The notes below the pieces were generated by a model that did no database searches, was not told the DNA's origin, and saw only the letters and a program-made list of their open reading frames with translations. This document shows positions 34,295-42,754 of a stretch of 64,000 bases of DNA, piece by piece (within the stretch, counting starts at the first letter, position 1; each line of letters begins with the position of its first letter). Position numbers and translations under genes: made by a program. Source of the DNA: Prevotella sp. UBA2725 (GTDB taxonomy: Bacteria; Bacteroidota; Bacteroidia; Bacteroidales; Bacteroidaceae); contig DEKJ01000057.1 of the NCBI GenBank assembly GCA_002353825.1, forward strand, positions 124,001 through 188,000, written 5' to 3'.

Positions 34295-35182
34295 TTATGC
34301 TATTCCGTGAGCGGAAACAGCCTTGTCAATACGACGAATCATTCCCTGGAGAGCCTTGCCAGGACCACACTCTGTGAAATCATCAGCTCCGTCGGCAATC
34401 ATGTTCTGAACACTCTTAGTCCAGCGTACAGGACTTGTCAGCTGAGCAATGAGGTTAGCCTGGATCTCCTTAGGATCAGTATGTGGCTTAGCATCCACGT
34501 TCTGATAAACGGGGCACTTAGGAGCAGAGAACTGTGTCTTCTCAATAGCAGCCTGAAGCTCATCCTTGGCGGGCTGCATCAGCGGAGAGTGGAAAGCGCC
34601 ACCCACAGCCAACGGCAGAGCACGCTTTGCACCGGCAGCCTTCAGTTTCTCACAAGCCTCGGCAATGGCCTCTTTCTCACCGGAAATAACGAGCTGACCC
34701 GGACAGTTGTAGTTAGCAGCCACAACGACCTTGCCTTCCTTGCTCACTTCCTCGCATACCTGCTCAACAGTCTCATCAGGCAGAGCGATGATGGCAGCCA
34801 TTGTACCTGGATTCTTCTCGCAAGCTTTCTGCATGGCATTGGCACGAGCAGCGACAAGCTTCAGACCATCCTCAAAACTCAGCGCACCACTGGCTACGAG
34901 TGCAGAGAACTCACCGAGAGAGTGACCGGCAACCATAGCGGGCTTGAACTCATCGCCAAGGCAAAGAGCAGAGATAACACTGTGAAGGAAAACGGCGGGC
35001 TGAGTGACCTTCGTCTCTTTCAGCTGCTCATCAGTACCAGCGAACATGATGTCCGTGATCTTGAAGCCGAGAATCTCGTCAGCCTTATCGAAGAGCTCCT
35101 TAGCAAGAGCGTTGTTCTCATACAAATCCTTGCCCATACCCACAAACTGTGAGCCTTGTCCGGGGAATACAAATGCTTTCAT
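34295..35182 (-). CDS. fabD: Malonyl-CoA:ACP transacylase
   Basis: Loads malonyl groups onto acyl carrier protein for fatty-acid synthesis. The 295 residues match family length. The substrate-binding FPGQGSQFVGMG is at the N-terminus, the catalytic serine is in GHSLGEFSALVASG, and the catalytic histidine is in GGAFHSPLM; NVDAKPHTD and TECGPGKALQGM close the domain. First gene of a two-gene unit with the GH13-AlaX fusion, promoter at 35218-35225. Confidence 0.97.
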   Translation of the reverse strand: MKAFVFPGQGSQFVGMGKDLYENNALAKELFDKADEILGFKITDIMFAGTDEQLKETKVTQPAVFLHSVISALCLGDEFKPAMVAGHSLGEFSALVASGALSFEDGLKLVAARANAMQKACEKNPGTMAAIIALPDETVEQVCEEVSKEGKVVVAANYNCPGQLVISGEKEAIAEACEKLKAAGAKRALPLAVGGAFHSPLMQPAKDELQAAIEKTQFSAPKCPVYQNVDAKPHTDPKEIQANLIAQLTSPVRWTKSVQNMIADGADDFTECGPGKALQGMIRRIDKAVSAHGIA

Positions 35183-35217
35183 TATTAATTATTCTGTTTA
35201 TAGTTTCCTTTAGTTTG

Positions 35218-35225
35218 CAAAGTTA
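35218..35225 (-). promoter_or_regulatory. -7 element of fabD
   Basis: Plus CAAAGTTA = minus TAACTTTG, 35 bases upstream of the fabD ATG at 35182. No good -33 element. Confidence 0.6.
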
Positions 35226-35273
35226 ACAAAAATATTTGAGTTCCTATATTGTTTCAGTGTGAAACTAACAAAA

Positions 35274-35310
35274 AAGAAAAGTCCCATCCACCTTGCGGCG
35301 AATGGGACTT
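35274..35310 (-). terminator. Terminator of the rpsF-rpsR-rplI operon
   Basis: On the minus strand AAGTCCCAT pairs with ATGGGACTT (plus 35302-35310 and 35279-35287), followed by TTCTTTTTT. It lies 40 bases after the rplI stop. Confidence 0.85.
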
Positions 35311-35350
35311 CGTATTGTTGATGCTTTACAGTGCAAGAATAATATGCATA

Positions 35351-35902
35351 TTACTCTGCTGCGGGAGCCTGCTCTTCAGCCTTAGCCTCCTCTGCGGGAG
35401 CCTCTGCCTTAGGAGCTTCCTCAGCCTTAGGAGCCTCTTCAGCTGCCTTCGGCTCGGGCTGGTTCTCAGCAACAACCTTCACAGGAACCTTTACCTCAAC
35501 GTCCTTGTGGAAGTGTACAGTAGCCTCGAACTCACCGACCTTACGAGCCTCACGCATGGTGATGATCTTACGGTCGATCTCGATACCCTGCTTAGCGAGC
35601 TCCTCAGCCACCTTAGCGGGACCGACAGAGCCATACAGATGACCTGTAGCAGCAACCTTGGCAGCCACTGTGACAACGACATCCTTGAGCTGCTCAGCAC
35701 GCTTTTCAGCGTCAGCCTTCAGAGCTGCGAGCTTGGTAGCCTGCTGCTTCATGTTCTCAGCGAGGATCTTCTTAGCGCTCTCAGAAGCGATAACGCCCTT
35801 GCCTGTAGGGATGAGATAGTTACGGCCATAGCCGCTCTTAACGTTCACAATCTCGTTCTTGTAACCAAGACCGATGATATCTTCTTTCAGAATGATTTCC
35901 AT
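35351..35902 (-). CDS. rplI: 50S ribosomal protein bL9
   Basis: A 183-residue bL9. The N-terminal rRNA-binding domain has GLGYKNEIVNVKSGYGRNYL and the C-terminal domain has LYGSVGPAKVAEELAKQG. The family is usually about 150 residues; the extra 30 or so at the C-terminus are a low-complexity Ala/Glu/Pro/Lys tail (repeats of EAPKAEE) common in Bacteroidetes bL9. Last gene of rpsF-rpsR-rplI, 18 bases after rpsR. Confidence 0.97.
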   Translation of the reverse strand: MEIILKEDIIGLGYKNEIVNVKSGYGRNYLIPTGKGVIASESAKKILAENMKQQATKLAALKADAEKRAEQLKDVVVTVAAKVAATGHLYGSVGPAKVAEELAKQGIEIDRKIITMREARKVGEFEATVHFHKDVEVKVPVKVVAENQPEPKAAEEAPKAEEAPKAEAPAEEAKAEEQAPAAE

Positions 35903-35920
35903 ATCTTAGCCTCCTCCTTA

Positions 35921-36208
35921 TTATTTCAACAAATCGGTTACGAATGGAAGCAGGGCAATCTGACGGGCACGCTTCACAGCCTGTGCCACGCGACGCTGAT
36001 ACTTCAGAGAAGTGCCGGTGATACGGCGGGGAAGAATCTTACCCTGCTCGTTGAGGAACTTCTTGAGGAACTCAGGATCCTTGTAATCGATGTACTTGAT
36101 ACCGCTCTTCTTGAAACGGCAATACTTCTTCTTTCTTGTGTCAATAGAAGGAGCGGTGAGATAACGAATCTCACTGTTGTTTGCACGTGTGTTGTTCTGC
36201 TCAGCCAT
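35921..36208 (-). CDS. rpsR: 30S ribosomal protein bS18
   Basis: A 95-residue bS18 with the conserved core KKYCRFKKSGIKYIDYKDPE, LPRRITGTSLKYQRRVAQAV and KRARQIALLPF. It pairs with bS6 on the small subunit platform, and the gene lies between rpsF (2 bases upstream) and rplI. Confidence 0.97.
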   Translation of the reverse strand: MAEQNNTRANNSEIRYLTAPSIDTRKKKYCRFKKSGIKYIDYKDPEFLKKFLNEQGKILPRRITGTSLKYQRRVAQAVKRARQIALLPFVTDLLK

Positions 36209-36210
36209 GA

Positions 36211-36555
36211 TTATGCCTCCAATTTTTTACCCAGTTTAGCGCGACGCTTCTCTGCATAAGCAGCAGCATACTTGTCGAGCTTCACGGTCATGAAACGGAT
36301 TACTTTCTCGTCGCGGCGGAAGCCGGTCTCGAGTGTGTTGATTACTGACGGCTCTGCCTTGAACTCGAGCAGGCAATAGAAGCCTGTCGATTTCTTCTCA
36401 ATGGCGTAAGCCATCTTCTTAAGTCCCCAGGCCTCTTCATTCAGAATCTCAGCACCATTATCGGTGAGCAGTTTCTTGAACTTAGCGGCCGTTTCCTTCA
36501 TCTGTTCATCAGACAAAACGGGAGTCAAAATGAAAACGGTCTCGTATTGATTCAT
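36211..36555 (-). CDS. rpsF: 30S ribosomal protein bS6
   Basis: A 114-residue bS6 (MNQYETVFILTPVLSDEQ at the start; the AIEKKSTGFYCLLEFKAEP strand; RRDEKVIRFMTVKLD). ATG at 36555 is chosen because it begins the conserved family sequence; an in-frame ATG at 36603 lies inside the promoter and would add 16 unrelated residues. First gene of the rpsF-rpsR-rplI operon. Confidence 0.97.
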   Translation of the reverse strand: MNQYETVFILTPVLSDEQMKETAAKFKKLLTDNGAEILNEEAWGLKKMAYAIEKKSTGFYCLLEFKAEPSVINTLETGFRRDEKVIRFMTVKLDKYAAAYAEKRRAKLGKKLEA

Positions 36556-36600
36556 ACTACTTTGAAATGAATAATTTGTTGTTTTGCAAAAATGCGGCTG

Positions 36601-36630
36601 CAAAGGTACGCTTTTTTATCTGAATATCAA
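36601..36630 (-). promoter_or_regulatory. Promoter of rpsF-rpsR-rplI
   Basis: Minus-strand TACCTTTG (plus CAAAGGTA, 36601-36608) with TTG (plus CAA, 36628-36630) 19 bases upstream; 45 bases before the rpsF ATG. Its position supports the downstream start chosen for rpsF. Confidence 0.75.
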
Positions 36631-36694
36631 TGCCATACCACTTCTTACTTCTATTATTTAACAAATATTATTATCAATCCCCCACTTTTCTTTG

Positions 36695-36702
36695 TACTTT
36701 TG
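36695..36702 (+). promoter_or_regulatory. -7 element of the small membrane protein gene
   Basis: TACTTTTG matches TAnnTTTG, 21 bases before the ATG at 36724. This supports that start over any upstream one. Confidence 0.65.
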
Positions 36703-36723
36703 CACCGCAAACAAGAAATTACC

Positions 36724-36957
36724 ATGCATAAATCATTTACTTTCCTTGTAAAAGTATTCACGACGATACAGAGGGTCACAAAGAAGGCTTCTAAGCATGT
36801 CGGCTTGCCGTTTGTCTACGGCGGCGTGCTGCTCTTGGCAATATTCTATTTCACGGGCCTGACAAACTACAACTGGCTCACGCTTCTCCCCGTTCTCTGC
36901 ATCTTAGCAGGTATCGTGGGATACGTAAAAAGTGAGAAGCGTAAAAGTGCATATTGA
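36724..36957 (+). CDS. Small membrane protein, function unknown
   Basis: A 77-residue protein with a basic N-terminus (residues 1-28) and two hydrophobic helices (about 30-46 and 52-67) joined by a short TGLTNYN loop; it ends in a Lys/Arg-rich tail. No family recognised. The start is set by the promoter at 36695-36702: earlier in-frame starts would lie upstream of transcription. A 22-bp tandem array begins 6 bases after the stop. Confidence 0.7.
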   Translation: MHKSFTFLVKVFTTIQRVTKKASKHVGLPFVYGGVLLLAIFYFTGLTNYNWLTLLPVLCILAGIVGYVKSEKRKSAY

Positions 36958-36963
36958 TTATTT

Positions 36964-37060
36964 GACGTTCGACAAACAATTATTTGACGTTCGACAAACA
37001 ATCTGCTGACGTTCGACAAACAATTGGCTGACGTTCGACAAACAATTGGCTGACGTTCGG
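36964..37060. repeat. 22-bp tandem repeat array (family 1, locus B)
   Basis: Four full units start at 36964, 36986, 37008 and 37030, followed by a degraded start at 37052. All share GACGTTCGACAAACAAT, the same core as the array at 985-1066. Further on, 37080-37130 holds a short direct repeat (CCTGCGATTCTTC twice). The array lies between the small membrane protein gene and the nspC stop. Confidence 0.85.
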
Positions 37061-37125
37061 CGGCAAATGAAACAGAACCTATTAGGCCCTGCGATTCTTC
37101 CTATTAAGGCCTGCGATTCTTCTTA

Positions 37126-38283
37126 TTAGTCCATTCGATTCTTATAGTCTTCGTACGTGTATTCTCGCAGAAGCTCAAGATCACCATCTTCTTTAGCCAA
37201 CATGATAGAAGGGTGAGAGATGCCATTGAACATGTTGGTCTTCACTGTCGTATAATGGAGCATATCCTCAAAGATGACGTTCTCTCCTACCTGAAGCTCA
37301 TGATCAAACTGCCAGTAACCCATAAAATCGCCACTGAGGCATGAGTCGCCACCTAAGCGATAGACATGTTCTCCCTCATTCTTATCCAGTGTTTTGGCAA
37401 AGCGCACGGCTGGCTTGTAAGGCATCTCCAAGCAGTCAGGCATATGGCAAGTGAAGCTCACATTAAGAATAGCCGTGCGGATGCCTTTATCCTCTACAAC
37501 GTCTACAACTTGACTCACCAAAGGCCCAGTTTGCCAACCAAATGCACTACCGGGTTCAAGTATCACTTTAAGCCATGGATAACGCTTGTGAAAACCTTTA
37601 AGCGTCTCAATGAGCAAATCGACATTATAACCTTTTCGCGTCATAAGATGTCCGCCACCGAAGTTGATCCACTTCAGTTGCTTGAACCATCCTGAGAACT
37701 TGTCCTCAATATGACTGAGTGAGCGCACAAAAGTCTCCGCACTGCTTTCACAGTGACAATGACAATGGAAGCCATCAATATAATCGGGCAACTGTGCGGG
37801 GAGCTTATCAGCACTGATTCCGAAGCGTGTGCCCGGAGCGCATGGATTGTATATTTCTGTCTCCACCTCACTGTATTCAGGGTTCACGCGAAGGCCGAGA
37901 CTGATAGACGGATTGACGGCTTTCGTACGCTCTGCAAAACGCTCCATCTGGGTCAAGGAGTTGAACGACAGATGCGAGGAGCAACGAGCGATATCGTCAA
38001 TCTCATAATCGGTGTAAGCCGGAGAGAACGTGTGCGTCGGGCTTCCGAACTCTTCTCTGCCTAATCGGGCCTCATAGAGTGAGGAGGCTGTTGTAGCTGA
38101 GATATACTCACGGAAGATGGGGAAAGTCTTCCAAAGCGCATAAGCCTTGAAAGCAAGGATGATCTCAACATCGGCAGCCTTAGCCACACTGGATATCAAC
38201 TCAAGATTCTTACGAAGACGGGCTTCCTCAAGAACGTAGGCAGGGCGTGAAAGACCCTCAAAAGTGGTGAGATTAATATGCAT
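37126..38283 (-). CDS. nspC: Carboxynorspermidine decarboxylase
   Basis: A 385-residue fold-III PLP decarboxylase that makes norspermidine or spermidine from the carboxylated precursor in the alternative polyamine pathway. Lys46 in ILAFKAYALW is the Schiff-base lysine; GFHCHCHCESS, INFGGGHLMTRKGY, LEPGSAFGW and GDSCLSGDFMGYW are the conserved blocks. The partner carboxy(nor)spermidine dehydrogenase is not in the window. Divergent from prs; promoter at 38300-38307. Confidence 0.93.
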   Translation of the reverse strand: MHINLTTFEGLSRPAYVLEEARLRKNLELISSVAKAADVEIILAFKAYALWKTFPIFREYISATTASSLYEARLGREEFGSPTHTFSPAYTDYEIDDIARCSSHLSFNSLTQMERFAERTKAVNPSISLGLRVNPEYSEVETEIYNPCAPGTRFGISADKLPAQLPDYIDGFHCHCHCESSAETFVRSLSHIEDKFSGWFKQLKWINFGGGHLMTRKGYNVDLLIETLKGFHKRYPWLKVILEPGSAFGWQTGPLVSQVVDVVEDKGIRTAILNVSFTCHMPDCLEMPYKPAVRFAKTLDKNEGEHVYRLGGDSCLSGDFMGYWQFDHELQVGENVIFEDMLHYTTVKTNMFNGISHPSIMLAKEDGDLELLREYTYEDYKNRMD

Positions 38284-38299
38284 AAATCAATATTTTGTG

Positions 38300-38307
38300 C
38301 AAAGTTA
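38300..38307 (-). promoter_or_regulatory. -7 element of nspC
   Basis: Plus CAAAGTTA = minus TAACTTTG, 16 bases upstream of the nspC ATG; a very short leader. Confidence 0.6.
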
Positions 38308-38327
38308 GTTTTTATTTTCCGATTTTA

Positions 38328-38358
38328 TTGCTAATGTGGAAGAAAATTAATACTTTTG
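38328..38358 (+). promoter_or_regulatory. Promoter of prs
   Basis: TTG (38328-38330), 20-base spacer, TACTTTTG (38351-38358), 26 bases before the prs ATG at 38385. It overlaps the upstream side of the divergent nspC promoter. Confidence 0.75.
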
Positions 38359-38384
38359 CAACACACTTCTATTATAACGTAAAA

Positions 38385-39326
38385 ATGAGTGCAGATAAAA
38401 ACTCTTTCTTAGTGTTCTCCGGCACTAACACTCGCTATTTAGCAGAAAAGATCTGTCAGGAGCTGGGTTGCCCGTTGGGTAACCTTGTCGTAACCAAATT
38501 CTCGGACGGCGAGTTTGCTGTCTCCTATGAGGAGTCTATTCGCGGAAAAGATGTGTTCCTTGTGCAGAGCACCTTCCCCAACTCAGACAACCTCATGGAG
38601 CTGTTGCTGATGATTGATGCAGCTAAGCGTGCATCAGCAAGCCACATTATTGCTGTCATCCCCTACTTCGGCTGGGCACGTCAGGACCGCAAGGACAAGC
38701 CCCGTGTGAGCATCGGCGCTAAGCTCGTAGCAGACATGCTGTCAGCTGCAGGCATCGACCGTCTGATCACGATGGATCTCCACGCAGATCAGATTCAGGG
38801 TTTCTTCAATGTTCCTGTGGATCACCTCTATGCCAGCAACATCCTGTTGCCCTACGTACAGAGCCTCCATCTTGACGACCTCGTCATCGCATCTCCGGAT
38901 GTAGGCGGTTCAAAGCGCGCCAACACTTACGCTAAGTATCTTGGTTGCCCGCTGGTGCTCTGCAACAAGACTCGCGCTCGTGCCAATGTTGTTGAGAGCA
39001 TGCAGATTATCGGTGATGTGAAGGGTAAGAATGTGGTTATCGTAGATGATATGGTAGATACAGCTGGTACTATCACGAAGGCTGCTAACATCATGATTGA
39101 AGGCGGTGCTAAGAGTGTTCGTGCTTGTGCTTCTCACTGCGTGATGAGTGGTCCTGCATCTGAGCGTGTCCAGAACTCTGCTTTGGAAGAGATCGTCTTT
39201 ACCGACTCCATCCCTTACACACAGCGTTGCTCTAAGGTAAAGCAGCTCAGCGTTGCTGCTCTCTTCGCAGAAACTATCCGCCGCGTAGAAAGCCACGAGA
39301 GCATCAGCTCACAGTATCTGGTATAA
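38385..39326 (+). CDS. prs: Ribose-phosphate pyrophosphokinase
   Basis: Makes PRPP from ribose 5-phosphate and ATP for nucleotide, histidine and tryptophan synthesis. The 313 residues from ATG 38385 give the standard length; in-frame codons upstream lie within the promoter. Motifs: TKFSDGEFAVSYEESIRGKD, FGWARQDRKDKPR (flexible loop), SPDVGGSKRANTYAK, and the PRPP-binding VVIVDDMVDTAGTITKA. The last 24 bases of the coding sequence are repeated, imperfectly, just after the stop. Confidence 0.97.
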   Translation: MSADKNSFLVFSGTNTRYLAEKICQELGCPLGNLVVTKFSDGEFAVSYEESIRGKDVFLVQSTFPNSDNLMELLLMIDAAKRASASHIIAVIPYFGWARQDRKDKPRVSIGAKLVADMLSAAGIDRLITMDLHADQIQGFFNVPVDHLYASNILLPYVQSLHLDDLVIASPDVGGSKRANTYAKYLGCPLVLCNKTRARANVVESMQIIGDVKGKNVVIVDDMVDTAGTITKAANIMIEGGAKSVRACASHCVMSGPASERVQNSALEEIVFTDSIPYTQRCSKVKQLSVAALFAETIRRVESHESISSQYLV

Positions 39327-39352
39327 GCATCAGCATACAGTATCTGGTATAC
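39302..39352 (+). repeat. Short tandem duplication of the prs 3' end
   Basis: GCATCAGCTCACAGTATC (with TGGTAT following) at the end of prs recurs immediately after the stop as GCATCAGCATACAGTATC (with TGGTAT following). The copies differ by two or three bases. Confidence 0.75.
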
Positions 39353-39371
39353 ACATTGTTATATATATAGC

Positions 39372-39403
39372 GAAAGGGCGGCCCATGTGGTCGCCCTTTC
39401 TTG
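39372..39403 (+). terminator. Terminator of prs
   Basis: GAAAGGGCGGCC pairs imperfectly with GGTCGCCCTTTC (39372-39400), followed by TTG. Two more GC-rich hairpins follow: TGCCGCCGTTTACGGCGGCA (39414-39433) and CGCCGCCCTCGGCGGC (about 39445-39460). The first of these two resembles a hairpin at 54851-54870; both are preceded by TAGTTCTGT. Confidence 0.7.
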
Positions 39404-39466
39404 TAGTTCTGTGTGCCGCCGTTTACGGCGGCAGTCTTGTGTGTCGCCGCCCTCGGCGGCAACCTC

Positions 39467-40009
39467 CTATCCTTCCAGCCTCTCCTTTATCTTCTTCACC
39501 GCAATATGATAGCTTGCTTTGAGCGCTCCCTCTGAGGTGCCGAGGATTTTGCTCATCTCCGAGTATTTCATCTCATCATAATAGCGCATCGTGAAGACTG
39601 CACGCTGCACATCCGGCAGACCAGCTATCGCGGCCTGGAGACGGGCCTGAGCCTCGTCACCATCGAAATAGTCATCAGCCATCAACTGACGCACAACGTT
39701 GCCAGCCTCGGGAGAATCAAGAGCCGTAGCGTTTCTTGAACGTCTCAAGAAGTCGATAGCCTCATTGACAGCAATACGATAGAGCCATGTGGAGAACTTT
39801 GCCTTACCCTCATACCGATCAAGGTTAACCCATGCTTTGAAAAACGTCTCCTGTAACACATCATCTGCGTCGTCATGACTCAGAACGATGTGCCTTATCT
39901 TCCAGTAGAGTGGCTCACTGTACTTAGCCACCACACTGGAGAAAGCACGCTCACGCGTTGCAGGGTCTGCTAAGAGACTCAGCAGATGCTTGTCTTCCTT
40001 ATTCTCCAC
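39467..40009 (-). CDS. ECF-type RNA polymerase sigma factor
   Basis: A 180-residue sigma-70 family factor of the extracytoplasmic-function group. Region 2 is at about 25-95 (HDDADDVLQETFFKAWVNL, FSTWLYRIAVNEAIDFLRR) and region 4 at about 120-175 (LPDVQRAVFTMRYYDEMKYSEMSKIL, SEGALKASYHIAVKKIKE). No anti-sigma gene lies next to it. It is the last gene of a minus-strand run, 18 bases after an L,D-transpeptidase gene, hinting at a link to envelope stress; that link is inference. Confidence 0.93.
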   Translation of the reverse strand: MENKEDKHLLSLLADPATRERAFSSVVAKYSEPLYWKIRHIVLSHDDADDVLQETFFKAWVNLDRYEGKAKFSTWLYRIAVNEAIDFLRRSRNATALDSPEAGNVVRQLMADDYFDGDEAQARLQAAIAGLPDVQRAVFTMRYYDEMKYSEMSKILGTSEGALKASYHIAVKKIKERLEG

Positions 40010-40027
40010 TACCTGAAGCTTGACTGG

Positions 40028-41614
40028 TTACAAATAGTTCTTAAGATAATCGTATATCACGCTGTCGTAGCCATAAAGGTCGTTATAAGTCCTCAACACT
40101 CCGTTCACATCAGGATAAAGCGTAAAATACCAGATGAAGACTGGCACCTTAGGACCGACGTCAGCCTTCCCAATGAGCATATTACGCTTTAGCGTATCGG
40201 CTACAGCTTTCTGCTGGGGAGAGAGTTCATCTTTACTCTTGCCAAGCGGAGACACATCAGCATGAATAGAATACCATATCTTATCAATCGTCTTCTGATT
40301 GTCTTTTCCCAAGAGGAAGGAAGCCAACTGGAAGGGCTTCTCTACACGGATACATCCATGGCTCACATCGCGATCTGACTGACAGAAGACTCCTTTTGAA
40401 GAGGTGTCATGCAGATAAATAGACAACCCGTTATTGAAACGGAAGATGAGTCGTCCCAACGCATTGCCTTCACCACCTTCTTGGATAGCCAGCTGACTAC
40501 CATTGAGAAGTGCATCAGGGGAAGCTGCATAAGGAGGGATATTCCTGCCCGTAGCGCGGTCACGAATAAAATAATGCTTCGATGCGAAATACCCTCTGCT
40601 GCCTAAGCGATGGATAATGCTCTTCTTGACAATGCTCCGTGGCATGATCCACTGTGGATTGACATCTATCCTGTAGATAGAGCCTTGAAGAAGCGGAGTC
40701 TTAGTCTTCATAGCCCCACAGCCGATACGCATGCTCAAAGCTTCATCCTCACCCTTTGCCAAGAGATGGAGCGAGGGGAGGTTGACCAACACATATTTGT
40801 CATGATTCCAAGGATAATCTTTCATCCGCCAACGGCTTCTCTCAAGATTTACCAAAATACGCTGGCGGCCTATGAGTCGCGCGGAATCGGTGTGAAGAGA
40901 ATTGACCAGCTGAGTATACAAAGGCGAATGTGGCTCACAAGAATCAAGGAAAGCTACCAAAGCACCCCGCCCTGCCTCATGCAGTGCATCTTCATAGAAT
41001 CGTTTACTGGGTCTCGGACTATCCAGCGCATAAAGCTCACGATAAGACCGGGAAGAAGGGTCCTTTGGATCAGTGAGATCTAAACGATTGAACAAATTAT
41101 TCGGAATGGAATAACCATAACGTTGCCCTGCTGCAAAACGGAACAAAGCCTTCGTAAGATTATACTCTAATCGTGCAAACACCTTGCTGGCTCGATGAGT
41201 CTTATCAAAACGAAGTGCATGAATACACTCCAAGTCCTGTTTAATCTGAGGAGCCCGGAATCGCGAAGGATTAAAACCAATCTTTTCAACTTCGTTCAAC
41301 CTCTCCAACAACGTATCAGCATCTGCGATAACACCTTTGCGGCTCACCCAAATGAGAGGGCCACGCCTATCATAGTATTTCTTTGCATAGAAGTCGCTCA
41401 GCGTACTGTCACTATCATTAGCAACCATACGCCTCAATTCCTTCCTCACCTTACTTTCTGAGAGTCGGCAAGAAGGGAGAACAAGCGCATCATAATAAGA
41501 CAAAGAGAGATCAGCGTTGGGATTAGGCTTCCTCTCATTGCAAGACGTAAGAATAGCTACCGCACAAACGAATATTAATGTTAGCCTATGCGACAGCAAT
41601 CTTTCTGACAACAT
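40028..41614 (-). CDS. Lipoprotein murein L,D-transpeptidase (YcbB-like)
   Basis: A 528-residue protein with a lipoprotein signal ending in LTSC (Cys25). The N-terminal half (about 60-290) is the scaffold/substrate-binding region seen in YcbB (LdtD)-type enzymes. The C-terminal YkuD domain (about 270-470) has DVSHGCIRVEKP with catalytic Cys421. It should form 3-3 crosslinks or attach partners to peptidoglycan in the periplasm. The start overlaps the end of the upstream small secreted-protein gene by 29 bases, and no other Met lies before the signal peptide. The ECF sigma gene follows 18 bases downstream. Confidence 0.92.
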   Translation of the reverse strand: MLSERLLSHRLTLIFVCAVAILTSCNERKPNPNADLSLSYYDALVLPSCRLSESKVRKELRRMVANDSDSTLSDFYAKKYYDRRGPLIWVSRKGVIADADTLLERLNEVEKIGFNPSRFRAPQIKQDLECIHALRFDKTHRASKVFARLEYNLTKALFRFAAGQRYGYSIPNNLFNRLDLTDPKDPSSRSYRELYALDSPRPSKRFYEDALHEAGRGALVAFLDSCEPHSPLYTQLVNSLHTDSARLIGRQRILVNLERSRWRMKDYPWNHDKYVLVNLPSLHLLAKGEDEALSMRIGCGAMKTKTPLLQGSIYRIDVNPQWIMPRSIVKKSIIHRLGSRGYFASKHYFIRDRATGRNIPPYAASPDALLNGSQLAIQEGGEGNALGRLIFRFNNGLSIYLHDTSSKGVFCQSDRDVSHGCIRVEKPFQLASFLLGKDNQKTIDKIWYSIHADVSPLGKSKDELSPQQKAVADTLKRNMLIGKADVGPKVPVFIWYFTLYPDVNGVLRTYNDLYGYDSVIYDYLKNYL

Positions 41615-41900
41615 TACCTACCTTTACTATATAGACTCCGTGCATGAGGTTCAAGTTCCAAGTTTTGTCGTCACTATCTATTTTCTGGCACATCACACGA
41701 GAGCCTGTGATACTATAAACATTCAGTGTATAACCACTGGCGCCCGTCACTCTGAGTGTCGTACCGGAGAAATATATATTGATAGACGAAAAGGCATAGG
41801 CCTCCGCTACCATAGGCGAGGAAACCGTCTCTGCACCCGCCATGCATGGCATCATAGCCAGCATAAAAGCGATTGAAAGTAAAAGTTTTCTCATAAGCAT
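41586..41900 (-). CDS. Small secreted protein with a T9SS C-terminal-domain-like fold
   Basis: A 104-residue protein: a signal peptide (MLMRKLLLSIAFMLAMMPCM, then AGAE) and a C-terminal part (about 45-104) of the form YTLNVYSITGSRV...HGVYIVKVGNVVRKIAV. That pattern is the one seen in type IX secretion sorting domains and related PorSS tail domains, here with almost nothing between signal and tail (about 20 residues). Met3 (41894) is another possible start. Whether it is a secretion cargo or a self-standing domain is unknown. It lies between the lipoprotein gene (35 bases upstream) and the L,D-transpeptidase gene (29-base overlap). Confidence 0.65.
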   Translation of the reverse strand: MLMRKLLLSIAFMLAMMPCMAGAETVSSPMVAEAYAFSSINIYFSGTTLRVTGASGYTLNVYSITGSRVMCQKIDSDDKTWNLNLMHGVYIVKVGNVVRKIAVA

Positions 41901-41935
41901 ATCTTTTTATTGTATTACTCTTATTTATTATTGTC

Positions 41936-42745
41936 CTACTTGAGAGCTATTCGCAAATGTCCATTGTATGATACCATGACATCTACCTGATAGCTACCCA
42001 TGCTGTCACCCGGCTTAATGAGCGATGCCGTGTAGTGAATGCCTTGGCTGTCGCAGTGATCAAACGTAAGGTCACTGAGAATACTTGACCGCAAGAACTC
42101 AGCTGGCACCCACTTGGAGAATTGACGTTTATTGAAATCACCTCCAAACAATCGGTCTGCACCATGGTAGACGTTGAAGTTGATGATATTGTCATAGTAG
42201 ACATTGTCCACCTCCACTCCATCATCGTTGTATGTTGGGCTACTCACTTTATACGTTGTCGGATTCACCTGAACGTAACAGTGATACCTCTCTCCACCAT
42301 ACATGATAACCGTATCACGCTTGATCAACTGATTCTGGTTGATAGGCAACGGGTGTTTTGTGGAGAAGAATGTGGCATCATCAGGATCATCACTCAGGAC
42401 ACATCTCACCTCATCTCCGTTCTGATTGCGGAAGACAAAAAGATGACGTGTCTGCTTGACAATGGGATATTTCGCCTCATTAGCACCATGAAGCACTAAT
42501 GTGTCGTCGAAGATCTGGAAATATACAGGCTGGGAAGTTGAGTCAGGATAATAGATTGTATCGCCCTTAGCTTTGAAAGCGACATCCTGCTCATCCTCAT
42601 CCACCCAAATACCCTGAAGCATCTTCTTAGCGGCGAAATCTTCTTGCCTTGCTTCCTGAGCCTTCCCTCTTCCCTTCCGGCATGAGCCCATACTCAAGCC
42701 AAGAAGAAGGATTGCCATGATGAGAAACCATTTGGAATATCTCAT
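41936..42745 (-). CDS. DUF4738-like lipoprotein
   Basis: A 269-residue lipoprotein (signal MRYSKWFLIMAILLLGLSMG, lipobox Cys22). The mature part has a beta-rich lipocalin-like stretch (LQGIWVDEDEQDVAFKAKGD, TLVLHG, LFVFRNQNGDE) and a second domain with YNDDGVEVDNVYYDN. Resembles DUF4738 proteins of Bacteroidales; function unknown. It lies 9 bases after rfbC in the same minus-strand run. Confidence 0.65.
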   Translation of the reverse strand: MRYSKWFLIMAILLLGLSMGSCRKGRGKAQEARQEDFAAKKMLQGIWVDEDEQDVAFKAKGDTIYYPDSTSQPVYFQIFDDTLVLHGANEAKYPIVKQTRHLFVFRNQNGDEVRCVLSDDPDDATFFSTKHPLPINQNQLIKRDTVIMYGGERYHCYVQVNPTTYKVSSPTYNDDGVEVDNVYYDNIINFNVYHGADRLFGGDFNKRQFSKWVPAEFLRSSILSDLTFDHCDSQGIHYTASLIKPGDSMGSYQVDVMVSYNGHLRIALK

Positions 42746-42754
42746 ACTAATTGA

